DNA of 29,491 bases from Limiplasma pullistercoris. GTDB taxonomy: Bacteria; Bacillota; Clostridia; Christensenellales; Aristaeellaceae. The notes under the pieces are model-generated. The model worked only from the letters and a program-made list of their open reading frames with translations. It ran no database searches and was not told the DNA's origin. The DNA is taken from assembly GCA_018715165.1 (NCBI GenBank), contig DVMC01000052.1, positions 1 through 29,491 of the forward strand, written 5' to 3'. This document shows positions 17,096 through 25,532 of the stretch, piece by piece. The position numbers were made by a program, and so were the translations under genes. Every line of letters starts with the position of its first letter. Within the stretch, counting starts at the first letter, position 1.

Positions 17096-18819
17096 GGATT
17101 TCCATCTCCTTTATCTGCCGTTTGCGTAGTGAAAGCATAGACCGCAAAGCCGTCCTCCTCCGCCTCCAGCACGGCGGTCACGGGCTGTTCCAGCTGCCGT
17201 TCAAGGCAGGCCATGAACGCATCCGACGGCTCCGCGCCCTCGCCGGTCACCAGCCGCAGCGGGCTGTCGGCGAAATCCGCGATGCGCAGGCCGTCGTGCT
17301 CGTAGCCGAAGCGCGCAAGCGCCGCGCAGTAGCCCTCGGAATGGTTGTTCCAGCCACCCCAGGCCAGCAGGAGGTTGTCCGGCTTTCCCGCGCTCCAGTC
17401 GGGAAAGAGCGAGCGGTCGTCGCCGAGGGAGAGGTCTGCGATCAACAGCCGGTCCTCATGGGCCAGGGCGTAGCGTTCCAGCCGGGTGCAGGCGGATTCG
17501 CCCTGTCCCGGGAAAGGGTTATAGGTGTTATGGTACGCCGTTTTGACGCAGGGCGCAAGCAGCAGGGCGCACATCACAACCGCCGCAACCGCCACCGCCC
17601 GGTGCAGGCTGCGCCCGGCGCTCCACAGCCCCGCCGCGCCATGCAGCACCAGCCACATCGCCAGCGCGATGGCGGGCATCAGCACCGTCATGGCCGCGCG
17701 GGCGGGCAGACGCCCCATCCATGCCAGATACAGCAGCATGGCCGCCGCCGCCAGCCCCACCCCGGCCGAAGCCAGAAACGGCCACAGCCGGGAGCCGCGC
17801 GGACCCGCCAGCGCCAGCAGCGCCGCCAGGGCGCACAGCCCGGCCAGCGCCGCGCATGCCCAGTACGCGCCCCGGCTGCGCCTGAAGAGCACACGCAGGG
17901 TTTCCAGCGCCTCCTGCGGGGTGTGCGCCTCCTCCGGGGGCTCAAGCGCCGCCAGCGCTTCCGTGGTCACGCTCGCGTCCAGCAGGCAGCCGGATAGGGC
18001 CAGCTCCGCCATTTCAGGGGTCAAGCCGGCGGCCTCCAGCGCCTCCGCCGCGGCCAGGCCGCCATAGTCGACGGCCTGCGTGCGCGCGGCCTGCCAGGCC
18101 AGGTAAGAGGCCCGCTCCGGTGCGGCGAGCTGCACCGCGCGCACCCCGGCCGATACGCCAAAGAGCACGGCCACCGCCGCGGCTCCGGCCCCCAGCGCGC
18201 GCCAGGGGGCCCGCTTCATCAGCCCCAGCGCCGCAAGCGCGCCCACCCAAATGCACAGCGAGGGCAAAAACGCCTGCGCGCGCAGCAGATACGCCCCATA
18301 GAGCAGCGCGCCGGACCCCAGCGCCCCGCGGACGGCGGCTTTGCGCCCGGCCCGCCAGTCCACCGCCATGAGCCGCCACACCGCCGCGCCGCCCGCTGCC
18401 GCCGCCGTCAGGGTATAGGTAATGCTGGTCAGCCCCTCGGCAGCCAGGCCCAGCAGGTACGCCGCTGCGGCCAGCCAGCCGCACCAGGCGGGCAGCGCCA
18501 GCCGCTGCGCCGCGCGCATGGCGAAGAGCACGGCGGCATAGGCGCTCAGCCACAAAAGCGCCGCCTGCGCCACGCTGAACCAGGCCACGCCCGGCCACAG
18601 CAGGGACAGGCCATGCATCAGCCAGCCCAGAAACGTATGCGTGATGTAGTTGAAGCTCTCATAGACGCCGCCCACCATCCCCCCGAAGGAGCGGGCCAGC
18701 AGCACATCGTCCCCCAGGTCGTAATGCGGGTTGGTGCAGGCAAGCACATAGGCCAGGAGGGCGGCCACGGTCGCCGCCGCCGCAAGGCGCTGCGGCCATC
18801 GCTTTCCAACGCGTCGCAC
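17092..18819 (-). CDS. Large multi-spanning membrane protein, possible GT-C-type glycosyltransferase
   Basis: The 575-residue protein has an N-terminal membrane segment followed by an acidic loop (HYDLGDDVLLARSF) and then about ten Ala/Leu-rich segments. The C-terminal ~130 residues are soluble and contain a repeated-looking acidic pattern (IADLSLGDDRSLFPDW). An Asp pair in the first extracellular loop is typical of GT-C transferases using lipid-linked sugars, but I do not recognise a named family. The start is GTG 18819, with GGGAGGA 8 bases upstream. The promoter reads TTGACT, 17 bases, TATCCT on the minus strand (18851-18879). The gene is coupled to a ROK sugar kinase downstream. Confidence 0.72.
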   Translation of the reverse strand: MRRVGKRWPQRLAAAATVAALLAYVLACTNPHYDLGDDVLLARSFGGMVGGVYESFNYITHTFLGWLMHGLSLLWPGVAWFSVAQAALLWLSAYAAVLFAMRAAQRLALPAWCGWLAAAAYLLGLAAEGLTSITYTLTAAAAGGAAVWRLMAVDWRAGRKAAVRGALGSGALLYGAYLLRAQAFLPSLCIWVGALAALGLMKRAPWRALGAGAAAVAVLFGVSAGVRAVQLAAPERASYLAWQAARTQAVDYGGLAAAEALEAAGLTPEMAELALSGCLLDASVTTEALAALEPPEEAHTPQEALETLRVLFRRSRGAYWACAALAGLCALAALLALAGPRGSRLWPFLASAGVGLAAAAMLLYLAWMGRLPARAAMTVLMPAIALAMWLVLHGAAGLWSAGRSLHRAVAVAAVVMCALLLAPCVKTAYHNTYNPFPGQGESACTRLERYALAHEDRLLIADLSLGDDRSLFPDWSAGKPDNLLLAWGGWNNHSEGYCAALARFGYEHDGLRIADFADSPLRLVTGEGAEPSDAFMACLERQLEQPVTAVLEAEEDGFAVYAFTTQTADKGDGNP

Positions 18820-18850
18820 AGGCAGTTCCTCCCTTTGCTCATTCCCTCAA

Positions 18851-18879
18851 AGGATAGCCGGGCCGGCAGAAAAAGTCAA
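18851..18879 (-). promoter_or_regulatory. Promoter of the membrane protein/ROK kinase operon
   Basis: On the minus strand TTGACT (18874-18879) and TATCCT (18851-18856) are 17 bases apart, about 30 bases upstream of GTG 18819. Confidence 0.7.
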
Positions 18880-18905
18880 GGGAGGTTTCGCCCTTTTTCG
18901 ATCTG

Positions 18906-18914
18906 TGGTATAAT
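18906..18914 (+). promoter_or_regulatory. Extended -10 promoter of the DUF6056-like gene
   Basis: TGG-TATAAT (TATAAT at 18909-18914) lies about 38 bases before ATG 18952. The -35 position (18886-18891) is poor. Confidence 0.65.
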
Positions 18915-18951
18915 CAGGCGGAGCAGGATTGACTTTGAAGGAGGGCCTCCG

Positions 18952-20472
18952 ATGTCGAAGGTTTTTTCGCATCTGTGTTCTAAAAGCGTTTCCCGCCGCA
19001 CGCTGGCGCGGCTGCTGGCCGCCGTCTTTTTTCTTTCGCTCATTCCACTGATGCTGATCGCGCTGTACAACTATCCGGCGGATGACGACTATGGCTATGC
19101 CCTTCCCGGCGCTACAGCCTGGGTCCAGACCGGCTCGCTTGGAGAGGTTGCCCGCGCCATCGCGGATAAGGTTAAAGATACTTACTTCAACTGGCAGGGC
19201 GCCTTTGCCTCCTCCCTGCATATGGCCTGTTCGCCAATGATTTTTTGTCAGCGGCTGTACTTTATCAGCAACTGGACGATGCTGGCTCTGCTGTGCCTGT
19301 CCATCGGTTATCTGCTCAAAGGCATATTGCGTACGCTGCCCGGCGCTGATCGCAGCACTTTCTGGATCGTATATGCAACCATATGCATTTTGACCATCCA
19401 GTTCATGCCCTCCATCAGCGACGGCATATACTGGCATACCGGCGGCGTATATACCATCACGGCCATTATGGCGCTGTTTATGCTCGGGCTGATTTTCCGA
19501 AGCCGCCAGCCCCAGTCCCTCCCCCGTGCCCTGTGGCGCGGCGCATGCCTGGCGGTGCTGGGCGTCCTGGTGGGCGGCGGCAACTATGGCGCCATGCTCG
19601 GCGCCTTCACGCTGCTTGTGCTGTTGACCATTCACGCCTTTGTCTGCCGGGATCGCAGCCGCTTTCACTGTCTGGTCGGCTTTGTTTTCCTGACCGCCGC
19701 CATGATCATCAGCGTCGCCGCTCCGGGAAACAGCCAGCGCTTTGCCATGAGCGAGGAGACGCTGTCCGTATCCAATGCGCTGGTTACCTCCGTGCTGGAT
19801 TCCTTTGACCTTTTTGGCGAATTGCTGACCCCGCAGCTTTTGGCAGCGTTGATGCTGATTTTGCCTGTGATGTGGGAGCCGCTGAAGCAGAGCGAATACC
19901 GTTTCCGCCATCCATTGTTGGTGTTCGTTGCGCTCTACGGGCTGTTTGCTGCCGCGATCGTGCCCGGTGTCTATACGCAGTCCGACTACCTGGCCGGCCG
20001 CTATTACAATATTCTTTATATTTACTTCCTTGTGCTCGCCATTGGAAGCGCGCTCTATGCCGAAGGCTGGCTCATCCGGCTGCTGGAAAGCCGGCAGGAT
20101 TCCCAGGCCGTTCACCTGATGGCCGCCGCGCAGACGCTCGGCGCGCGTTTCGGCGCGGTCTACCTGGCGTTGTGCATCGCCCTGACCGCATTCGGAGGGT
20201 TTGCGTTCACCATCATGAATACCTCCTCGGTCAGCGCCATTAAATCTCTGGTAACCGGCGAGGCATCCCGGTTTCAGCAGGATATGCTGGAGCGTCAGGA
20301 GTATATCCGCATAACGGATAGCGATGTAACCGCCGTTCAGCCCCTGGATGGTCAACCCTATGTGTTCAAGCAGGATCATCTGGCCTTTCAGGGGATCTAT
20401 GGCCGTATACGGTATATGAAAATGTATTTCGAACTGTTCTACAACGCGCAGAACCCCTGGCGCGTGCAATAA
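18952..20472 (+). CDS. Multi-spanning membrane protein, DUF6056-like, possible GT-C glycosyltransferase
   Basis: The 506-residue protein has about ten membrane segments. The first extracellular loop contains the acidic motif PADDDYGYA followed by DTYFNWQGAFASSLHM, which resembles DUF6056-type proteins related to lipid-linked-sugar transferases. A short soluble tail with many polar residues (from about residue 440) ends the protein. AAGGAGG lies just before ATG 18952; longer in-frame starts lie inside the divergent neighbour and are rejected. The base composition is slightly less GC-rich than that of the Ala-rich membrane protein encoded next door, so the two look like independent members of a broad class rather than duplicates. 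Confidence 0.75.
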   Translation: MSKVFSHLCSKSVSRRTLARLLAAVFFLSLIPLMLIALYNYPADDDYGYALPGATAWVQTGSLGEVARAIADKVKDTYFNWQGAFASSLHMACSPMIFCQRLYFISNWTMLALLCLSIGYLLKGILRTLPGADRSTFWIVYATICILTIQFMPSISDGIYWHTGGVYTITAIMALFMLGLIFRSRQPQSLPRALWRGACLAVLGVLVGGGNYGAMLGAFTLLVLLTIHAFVCRDRSRFHCLVGFVFLTAAMIISVAAPGNSQRFAMSEETLSVSNALVTSVLDSFDLFGELLTPQLLAALMLILPVMWEPLKQSEYRFRHPLLVFVALYGLFAAAIVPGVYTQSDYLAGRYYNILYIYFLVLAIGSALYAEGWLIRLLESRQDSQAVHLMAAAQTLGARFGAVYLALCIALTAFGGFAFTIMNTSSVSAIKSLVTGEASRFQQDMLERQEYIRITDSDVTAVQPLDGQPYVFKQDHLAFQGIYGRIRYMKMYFELFYNAQNPWRVQ

Positions 20473-20475
20473 CGC

Positions 20476-20509
20476 AACGCCGCCGTCCCTTTGACATGAC
20501 GGCGGCGTT
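20476..20509. terminator. Intrinsic terminator between convergent genes
   Basis: A 12-bp perfect stem (20476-20487 with 20498-20509) has an AACG left end and a GTTTGATGTTT right flank. Confidence 0.75.
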
Positions 20510-20527
20510 TGATGTTTGCAGCCCGGT

Positions 20528-21706
20528 TCACACCCTCTGCCACAGCACCTGATAGGTATGTCCGTCCGTGCCTCTGGCCGGGCGGTAGGGCTTTCCGCCC
20601 GGCGGCGGCGTTTCCGACCGGTGGGCATAGGCCACGCGGCAAACGCGCCCGTCCACCTGCTGCATGCCCACCCACAGGCCGTCGGGTCCGCCCGCCTGCG
20701 CCGCATTGACGAAGCGCCAGCCCGGCAGGTCGAACAGGCGGCAGGGCAGCCCCTTGACAAAATAGGTTCGGAGCGCCTCAAACCCGCGGGGCCACACGAG
20801 CGGGCGCAGCCGGTCCGCCGGCGGCGCCTTGGGGGTTGGCCTGAAGCCCTGCGGCGGGATCCCATCCTCCCCCGCCTCGCAGGCAGGCGAAACAGGCGCG
20901 CCTCTCTCCGTCTCCCGCGCCGGCGCGGAGGCGGGCGCAGGCATGGGCCGGCAGGCCGTCTGGTGCGCGCAGGCGGGCTCTGTCACGGGCTTCCCGGACG
21001 AGCTTTGTCCGCAGGCGGCCTGCGGCGCGCAAACGGTTTTCCGCACCGCTTTCTCCGCCGGTCCGGCCACCTGTGTGCCGTCCTCCGGCATCTCCTCCCC
21101 CATGGCCCGCCGGGCCGCCGCCACATAGGGAAGCGGGTCGATGGCGGGCAGAAAGATCTCACGGGGCAGCTCTTTGTCCCGTTTTGAGGGCCGCTTTGCC
21201 GCAACGACCTGCGGCTGGGGGGCAGGCCGGGCCGGCGGGACCTGGTCAGGCACGGCGGGCGTCGGCATCCGGTCGGGAGCCGTCTTTGCGGGCGCGGCGT
21301 TTCGCGCCCGCTGCGAGCGCGCCAGGCGCTCGCACAGGGCCAGCGCGGCGTTTTTGGCGTCCAGCAGGCTTCCCGCGCTCTGCCGGACGCAAAGGCCGAT
21401 CATCAGCGGCGCGGGCTCCGCGCCGTCGCTGAGCAGCAGCAGGGCCTGCAGGCGCTCCGGCGCGAGCGCGTCCGTGGGAAGCTCCGCCGTCAGGGACGCT
21501 TCCCCGTGCGCATTCACGCGCGCCTGGCCCATCAGCCGCGCCTCGCCGCCCGCGCCGTACCAATAGGCCTGCACGCCGTCCACGTCCAGTCCGCGCGCGT
21601 TGAGCTGCGCCAAAAGCGTTCCCCGCTCGCTCTGCAGCCGTGCATAGCCGCTCACGCCCGGACGCATGGGCTTGAGAAGAATCAGTTGCTGGCGAAATTC
21701 CGGCAT
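20528..21706 (-). CDS. Uncharacterised two-domain protein with long Pro/Ala linker
   Basis: The 392-residue protein is not assigned to a named family. Residues 1-135 form a compact domain (LLKPMRPGVSGYARLQSERG, then a run of beta-like stretches). Residues about 136-298 are a low-complexity linker rich in Pro, Ala and charged residues. It includes two copies of C-A-x-Q-x-A-C (C226-C232 and C246-C252). Residues about 299-392 are a second conserved-looking domain with PRGFEALRTYF, LPGWRFVNAA and GHTYQVLWQRV. No signal peptide or membrane segment is seen. AAAGGAGG 7 bases before ATG 21706 fixes the start; the longer frame to 21769 is rejected. It is monocistronic and divergent from recD2; function unknown. 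Confidence 0.75.
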   Translation of the reverse strand: MPEFRQQLILLKPMRPGVSGYARLQSERGTLLAQLNARGLDVDGVQAYWYGAGGEARLMGQARVNAHGEASLTAELPTDALAPERLQALLLLSDGAEPAPLMIGLCVRQSAGSLLDAKNAALALCERLARSQRARNAAPAKTAPDRMPTPAVPDQVPPARPAPQPQVVAAKRPSKRDKELPREIFLPAIDPLPYVAAARRAMGEEMPEDGTQVAGPAEKAVRKTVCAPQAACGQSSSGKPVTEPACAHQTACRPMPAPASAPARETERGAPVSPACEAGEDGIPPQGFRPTPKAPPADRLRPLVWPRGFEALRTYFVKGLPCRLFDLPGWRFVNAAQAGGPDGLWVGMQQVDGRVCRVAYAHRSETPPPGGKPYRPARGTDGHTYQVLWQRV

Positions 21707-21801
21707 GGGCGCGCCTCCTTTCGGGCAAGGATATGCCTCGCCCCCGCCGCGCATGCCTGCCCGAATCATCCCCGCGGCCGTTCCTCTCCCGTCCGAAATA
21801 T

Positions 21802-21809
21802 GCTATAAT
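21802..21809 (+). promoter_or_regulatory. Promoter (-10) of the recD2/comF operon
   Basis: TGC-TATAAT (TATAAT at 21804-21809) makes an extended -10 about 33 bases before ATG 21842. The -35 is weak. Confidence 0.6.
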
Positions 21810-21841
21810 AACCCCATCATTGCGAAAGGGGGAAACGACGC

Positions 21842-24076
21842 ATGCACGAGGCCGAGCAGCTTACCGCCGTGGTGCAGGAGACCACCTTCCGCAACGAGGA
21901 CAACGGATACACCGTGCTGCGCGTGGGGACGGGGCGCGCGCAGCAGACCGTGGTGGGCGTCATGCCCGAGCTGAGTCCCGGCGAGAACGTCACCTTCGAT
22001 GGCTACTGGACCGAGCATCCCGTCTACGGGCGTCAATTCAACGCCAAAGCCTGCGCCATCACCCCGCCCACGGGCAAGAGCGCCATTGAAAAGTACCTGG
22101 GCTCCGGCCTCATCCGCGGCATCGGCCCGGCCACGGCCAAGCTCATCGTGGCCCGCTTCGGGGAAAGGGCCCTCGATATTCTCGACGAACAGCCCCAGCG
22201 CCTGACCGAGCTGCCCGGCATCGGCCCCAAGAAGGCCGCCATGATTGCCGAGAGCTATTTGCAGCAGATGGGCATGCGGCGGGCGCTGGTGTTTTTGCAG
22301 AATTACGGCATCAGCCCCACGCTGGCGATGCGCATCGCCAAGTACTACGGCGAGGACACGGTGGAGCTGGTGCGCGAAAACCCCTACCGCATGGTGCTGG
22401 ACGTGGAGGGCGTGGGCTTTCTCACGGCGGACCGCATGGCGCTGAGCATGGGCATCGACCCGCAGAGCGACTTTCGCATCCGGGCGGCGCTGTTTTACCT
22501 GATGGGCGAGGCGGCCGTAAACGGCGGGCACACCTACCTGCCGCGCGAGATGCTTTTGGAGCGCGCCTGCAAAATGCTGCGCGCCGAAGCCGAGCTGGTG
22601 GACCGGCAGATCGCCCAGGGGCTTTTGCAAAAGATGCTGATGGGCTTTTCCCTGCCGGACTGCGAGCAGGCGCTGTGCCTGCCGCTGTACTTTCACGCCG
22701 AGCAGGAGATCGCCCTGCGCCTTGCGCAGCTGATGCGCGCGCGGCCCTACAAGCGCGTGGCGGGGCTGGACAAGCGCATCGCGCAGTACGAACGCGAACT
22801 GGGCGTGCGCTTTGACGCGCTGCAAAAGCGCGCCATCACCAGCGCCGTGGAGGAAGGCGTGCTGGTGGTGACCGGCGGGCCCGGCACGGGCAAAACGACC
22901 ATCATCCGGTGCATCATCAGCCTTTTGAAGGCCGAAAACGAGATTCTGCTCTGCGCGCCCACAGGCCGCGCCGCCAAGCGCATGAGCGAAGCTACGGGCG
23001 AGGAGGCCAGGACCATCCACCGCCTGCTGGAATACGGCGGCGACGCCGACACCTTCGCAAGGGGCGAGGACTACCCGCTGGAGGCGGACTGCCTGATCGT
23101 GGACGAGATGAGCATGGTGGACGTGACCCTCATGCGCGGCCTTTTGCGCGCGGTGGTGCCGGGCACGCGCCTGATTCTGGTGGGCGACGCGGACCAGCTG
23201 CCCAGCGTGGGCGCGGGCAACGTGCTCAGCGACATCCTGCAAAGCGACGCGGTGCCCAGCGTGCGCCTGACGGAGATCTTCCGGCAGGACGAGAGCAGCA
23301 TGATCGTATGGAACGCCCACCTGATCAACGGCGGTAAGATGCCCATCCTGCGCACGCGGGACACGGACTTTTTCTTTGAGCGCAAGGCCCTGCAATCCGA
23401 GGCCGCGCGCACCATCGCCGAGCTGCTCACCACGCGCCTGCCCAAATACCTGGGCTTTCCGCGGGAGCGTTGGCGGGACGAATCCGTCCGCTCCATCCAG
23501 GTGCTCGCCCCTGCCAAGAAGGGCGATTGCGGGGCCATCGCGCTCAACCATCTGCTTCAGGACGCGCTCAACCCGGAGCGCGAGGGGCTGGACGCCCTTT
23601 TGCACGGCGAAACGGAGTTCCGCGTGGGCGACAAGGTGATTCAGACCAAGAACGACTACCAGCTGGAATATACCCGGCAGACGCCCTTTGGCACGGAAAC
23701 GGGCGCGGGCGTGTTCAACGGCGACGTGGGCTATATCCTGCGCATCGACCCGGCGGAGCACCTCCTGACCGTGTGCTTCGACGACGACCGGCTGGTTACC
23801 TATCAGAAGCAGCAGCTCGACGCGCTGGAGCTGGCCTACTGCCTCACCGTGCACAAAAGCCAGGGCAGCGAGTTTCCCGTGGTGGTGATGCCCGTGGTGG
23901 GCGGTCCGCCCATGCTGATGGCGCGCAACCTGCTCTACACCGCGCTCACGCGCGCGCGGCGGCTGGTGGTGCTGGTGGGCCGCGAGGAGGTCATCGCCCA
24001 GATGGTGCGCAACGATCACGTCGCCCGGCGCTACACCACCCTGTGCGACCGCCTGAAGGCGGCAGCCCTGCTGTGA
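21842..24076 (+). CDS. recD2: RecD2-type DNA helicase
   Basis: The 744-residue SF1B helicase has the RecD2 architecture. An N-terminal OB-like region (about 1-70) precedes tandem helix-hairpin-helix repeats (for example ELPGIGPKKAA near 127). The helicase core follows: Walker A GGPGTGKTT (about 345-353), Walker B DEMSMVD (about 421), VGDADQLPSVGAGN, EIFRQDESS, and TVHKSQGSEFP (about 667) with LYTALTRARR. RecD2 unwinds DNA 5'-to-3' and acts in repair outside RecBCD; no recB or recC is present here. AAAGGGGG lies 9 bases upstream of ATG 21842. The stop overlaps the next gene (GTGA). Confidence 0.96.
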   Translation: MHEAEQLTAVVQETTFRNEDNGYTVLRVGTGRAQQTVVGVMPELSPGENVTFDGYWTEHPVYGRQFNAKACAITPPTGKSAIEKYLGSGLIRGIGPATAKLIVARFGERALDILDEQPQRLTELPGIGPKKAAMIAESYLQQMGMRRALVFLQNYGISPTLAMRIAKYYGEDTVELVRENPYRMVLDVEGVGFLTADRMALSMGIDPQSDFRIRAALFYLMGEAAVNGGHTYLPREMLLERACKMLRAEAELVDRQIAQGLLQKMLMGFSLPDCEQALCLPLYFHAEQEIALRLAQLMRARPYKRVAGLDKRIAQYERELGVRFDALQKRAITSAVEEGVLVVTGGPGTGKTTIIRCIISLLKAENEILLCAPTGRAAKRMSEATGEEARTIHRLLEYGGDADTFARGEDYPLEADCLIVDEMSMVDVTLMRGLLRAVVPGTRLILVGDADQLPSVGAGNVLSDILQSDAVPSVRLTEIFRQDESSMIVWNAHLINGGKMPILRTRDTDFFFERKALQSEAARTIAELLTTRLPKYLGFPRERWRDESVRSIQVLAPAKKGDCGAIALNHLLQDALNPEREGLDALLHGETEFRVGDKVIQTKNDYQLEYTRQTPFGTETGAGVFNGDVGYILRIDPAEHLLTVCFDDDRLVTYQKQQLDALELAYCLTVHKSQGSEFPVVVMPVVGGPPMLMARNLLYTALTRARRLVVLVGREEVIAQMVRNDHVARRYTTLCDRLKAAALL

Positions 24077-24750
24077 GCGCCTTCTGGGGCGACCTGTACC
24101 GCCCGTTTCTGCCGGTTCTGTTTCCACAGGAGACATCCTGTCACCTCTGCGAGCGGGCAACGGAGGGGGAAGGCTCCATCCTGTGCCCTGCCTGCGCGGC
24201 GGCGCTGCGCCGTCTCCGCATTCCGCCGCGGGACGCCTTTTCCCTGCACGAGCCGCTCGGCGCGTGCGTTTCGGCCTACTACCATGAGGACGAGGCCCGC
24301 CGCCTGTGCCACCTGCTCAAGTTCCGCTGCGACGCGGCGGCCGCGCGTCCGCTGGCCGAGGGCATGGCGGAGGCGCTGGCCCTGTCCGGCCTTGCGGAGG
24401 CGTTCGACGGCGCGGCTCCGGTGCCGGCGCACCCGGAGCGCCAGCGCGAGCGCGGCTACAACCAGGCCGCGCTGCTGGCCCGCGCCGTATGCGAGCATGC
24501 GGGCCTGTCACTGTGGGAGGACGCGCTCACGCGCACGCGGCATGGCACGTCCCAAATCACCCGAAGCCGGGAGGAACGCCTCGCCGCCCTGACCGGCGCG
24601 TTTACGGCGGACGGCGCGCGGGTCGCCGGAAAGCGCGTTCTGCTCATCGACGACGTGCTCACCACCGGCGCGACCGCCGTCTCCTGCGCCCAGGCGCTGC
24701 TGGATGCCGGAGCCGAACGCGTATGCCTGCTCACGGCCTGCTGCGCCTAG
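24073..24750 (+). CDS. ComF family protein (phosphoribosyltransferase-like, competence-associated)
   Basis: The 225-residue protein has an N-terminal zinc ribbon (C23-H-L-C26 and a later CPAC) and a C-terminal PRTase domain with the PRPP loop LLIDDVLTTGATA (about 190-203). The middle carries the family segment HPERQRERGYNQAALLARA. ComF/ComFC proteins are needed for natural transformation in several bacteria, and other members occur outside competence loci. The GTG start at 24073 overlaps the recD2 stop by 4 bases (GTGA). A much longer in-frame reading back to 23470 lies inside recD2 and is rejected. Coupling to a helicase gene suggests shared expression for DNA handling. Confidence 0.92.
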   Translation: MSAFWGDLYRPFLPVLFPQETSCHLCERATEGEGSILCPACAAALRRLRIPPRDAFSLHEPLGACVSAYYHEDEARRLCHLLKFRCDAAAARPLAEGMAEALALSGLAEAFDGAAPVPAHPERQRERGYNQAALLARAVCEHAGLSLWEDALTRTRHGTSQITRSREERLAALTGAFTADGARVAGKRVLLIDDVLTTGATAVSCAQALLDAGAERVCLLTACCA

Positions 24751-24759
24751 CTTGCAAAA

Positions 24760-24792
24760 AAGCGCCCGGCTGAAAAGTCCAGCCGGGCGCTT
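24760..24792. terminator. Intrinsic terminator, best oriented for the minus strand
   Basis: A perfect 13-bp stem (24760-24772 with 24780-24792) is preceded by an A-run, which becomes a U-run on minus-strand transcripts from ccdA. For the plus strand, a second smaller hairpin with a T-run (about 24810-24837) may complete termination after comF. Confidence 0.8.
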
Positions 24793-24839
24793 CCGTCTTG
24801 CCGCGCCGCCCTCCGTCCGCCGGGAGGCGTTTTTTTCCT

Positions 24840-25532
24840 TTACACCAACGTCCGAATCACAAGGTACGCGCCATAGGCGATCATCAGCCCGCCGCCGATC
24901 CGGCGGATGAGGAGCTGGTGGTTGCGCAGCCACCCCAGCGCGCCCTTGAGCCACTGATACATCAGCATCACGGCCAGCATGGGCAGGCTCAAGCCCAGCG
25001 CGAACACGGCCAGCGACACGATGCCCGTCCACATGGTGGCATTGTCGGCGCTGGCGGCCAGCACCAGCGCATTGGCCAGCACCGGGGTGAGGCAGGGGGT
25101 CCAGGAAATGGCGATGATCAGTCCAAAGAGGAACGACCCCACAAAGCCGTTCATGGACGGCTGCCTGCCGCCCAGGCCCGGCACGGCGGGCAGGTGAATG
25201 TGAATCACATCCACCATCCACACGCCAAAGAGCAGCATCAAAACGCCCGTGACGATGTCCAGCGTGCCGCGGTCGGTGTTCTTGAGCAGCGACCCCAGCG
25301 CGCCCGCGCCCGCGCCCATCAAAGTAAAGAGCAGCACGAAGCCCAGCAGAAGCCCCAGGCAGCGCTTGAACACCTGCAAGCGGCCGGGCGCGGCGTCCGT
25401 GCCGCCCAGCAGGTACATGGCGTACACCGGCAGCATGGGCAGCACGCACGGGGAGACGAACGCCAGCAGCCCGCCGCCCAGCATGGCCCACAGGGACATG
25501 GGTTCGGGCGCCACGCCAAACAGGCCCGTCAT
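24840..25532 (-). CDS. ccdA: CcdA/DsbD-type thiol-disulfide transporter, membrane protein
   Basis: The 230-residue protein has six membrane segments and the two conserved half-site cysteines C29 in VSPCVLP and C147 in SWTPCLTP. These carry electrons from cytoplasmic thioredoxin across the membrane to extracellular redox partners. The length matches compact CcdA proteins without periplasmic domains. The start ATG 25532 overlaps the stop of the upstream thioredoxin-like gene (ATGA). The ribosome site is too close (GGAGG with 1-2 base spacing), so translation probably depends on coupling. It very likely reduces the TlpA-like protein encoded immediately upstream. Confidence 0.93.
   Translation of the reverse strand: MTGLFGVAPEPMSLWAMLGGGLLAFVSPCVLPMLPVYAMYLLGGTDAAPGRLQVFKRCLGLLLGFVLLFTLMGAGAGALGSLLKNTDRGTLDIVTGVLMLLFGVWMVDVIHIHLPAVPGLGGRQPSMNGFVGSFLFGLIIAISWTPCLTPVLANALVLAASADNATMWTGIVSLAVFALGLSLPMLAVMLMYQWLKGALGWLRNHQLLIRRIGGGLMIAYGAYLVIRTLV

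Noticed and set aside
18847..20865. A 672-codon minus-strand frame across the DUF6056-like gene
   Set aside because: It crosses a terminator and covers parts of two real genes in other frames; no recognisable protein features.
23470..24072. N-terminal extension of the comF frame
   Set aside because: It lies entirely inside recD2 in another frame; ComF homology begins only after GTG 24073.
21803..24160. A 785-codon open frame antisense to recD2
   Set aside because: It is a mirror of the RecD2 coding frame with no domain or ribosome site; RecD2 has the full set of helicase motifs.
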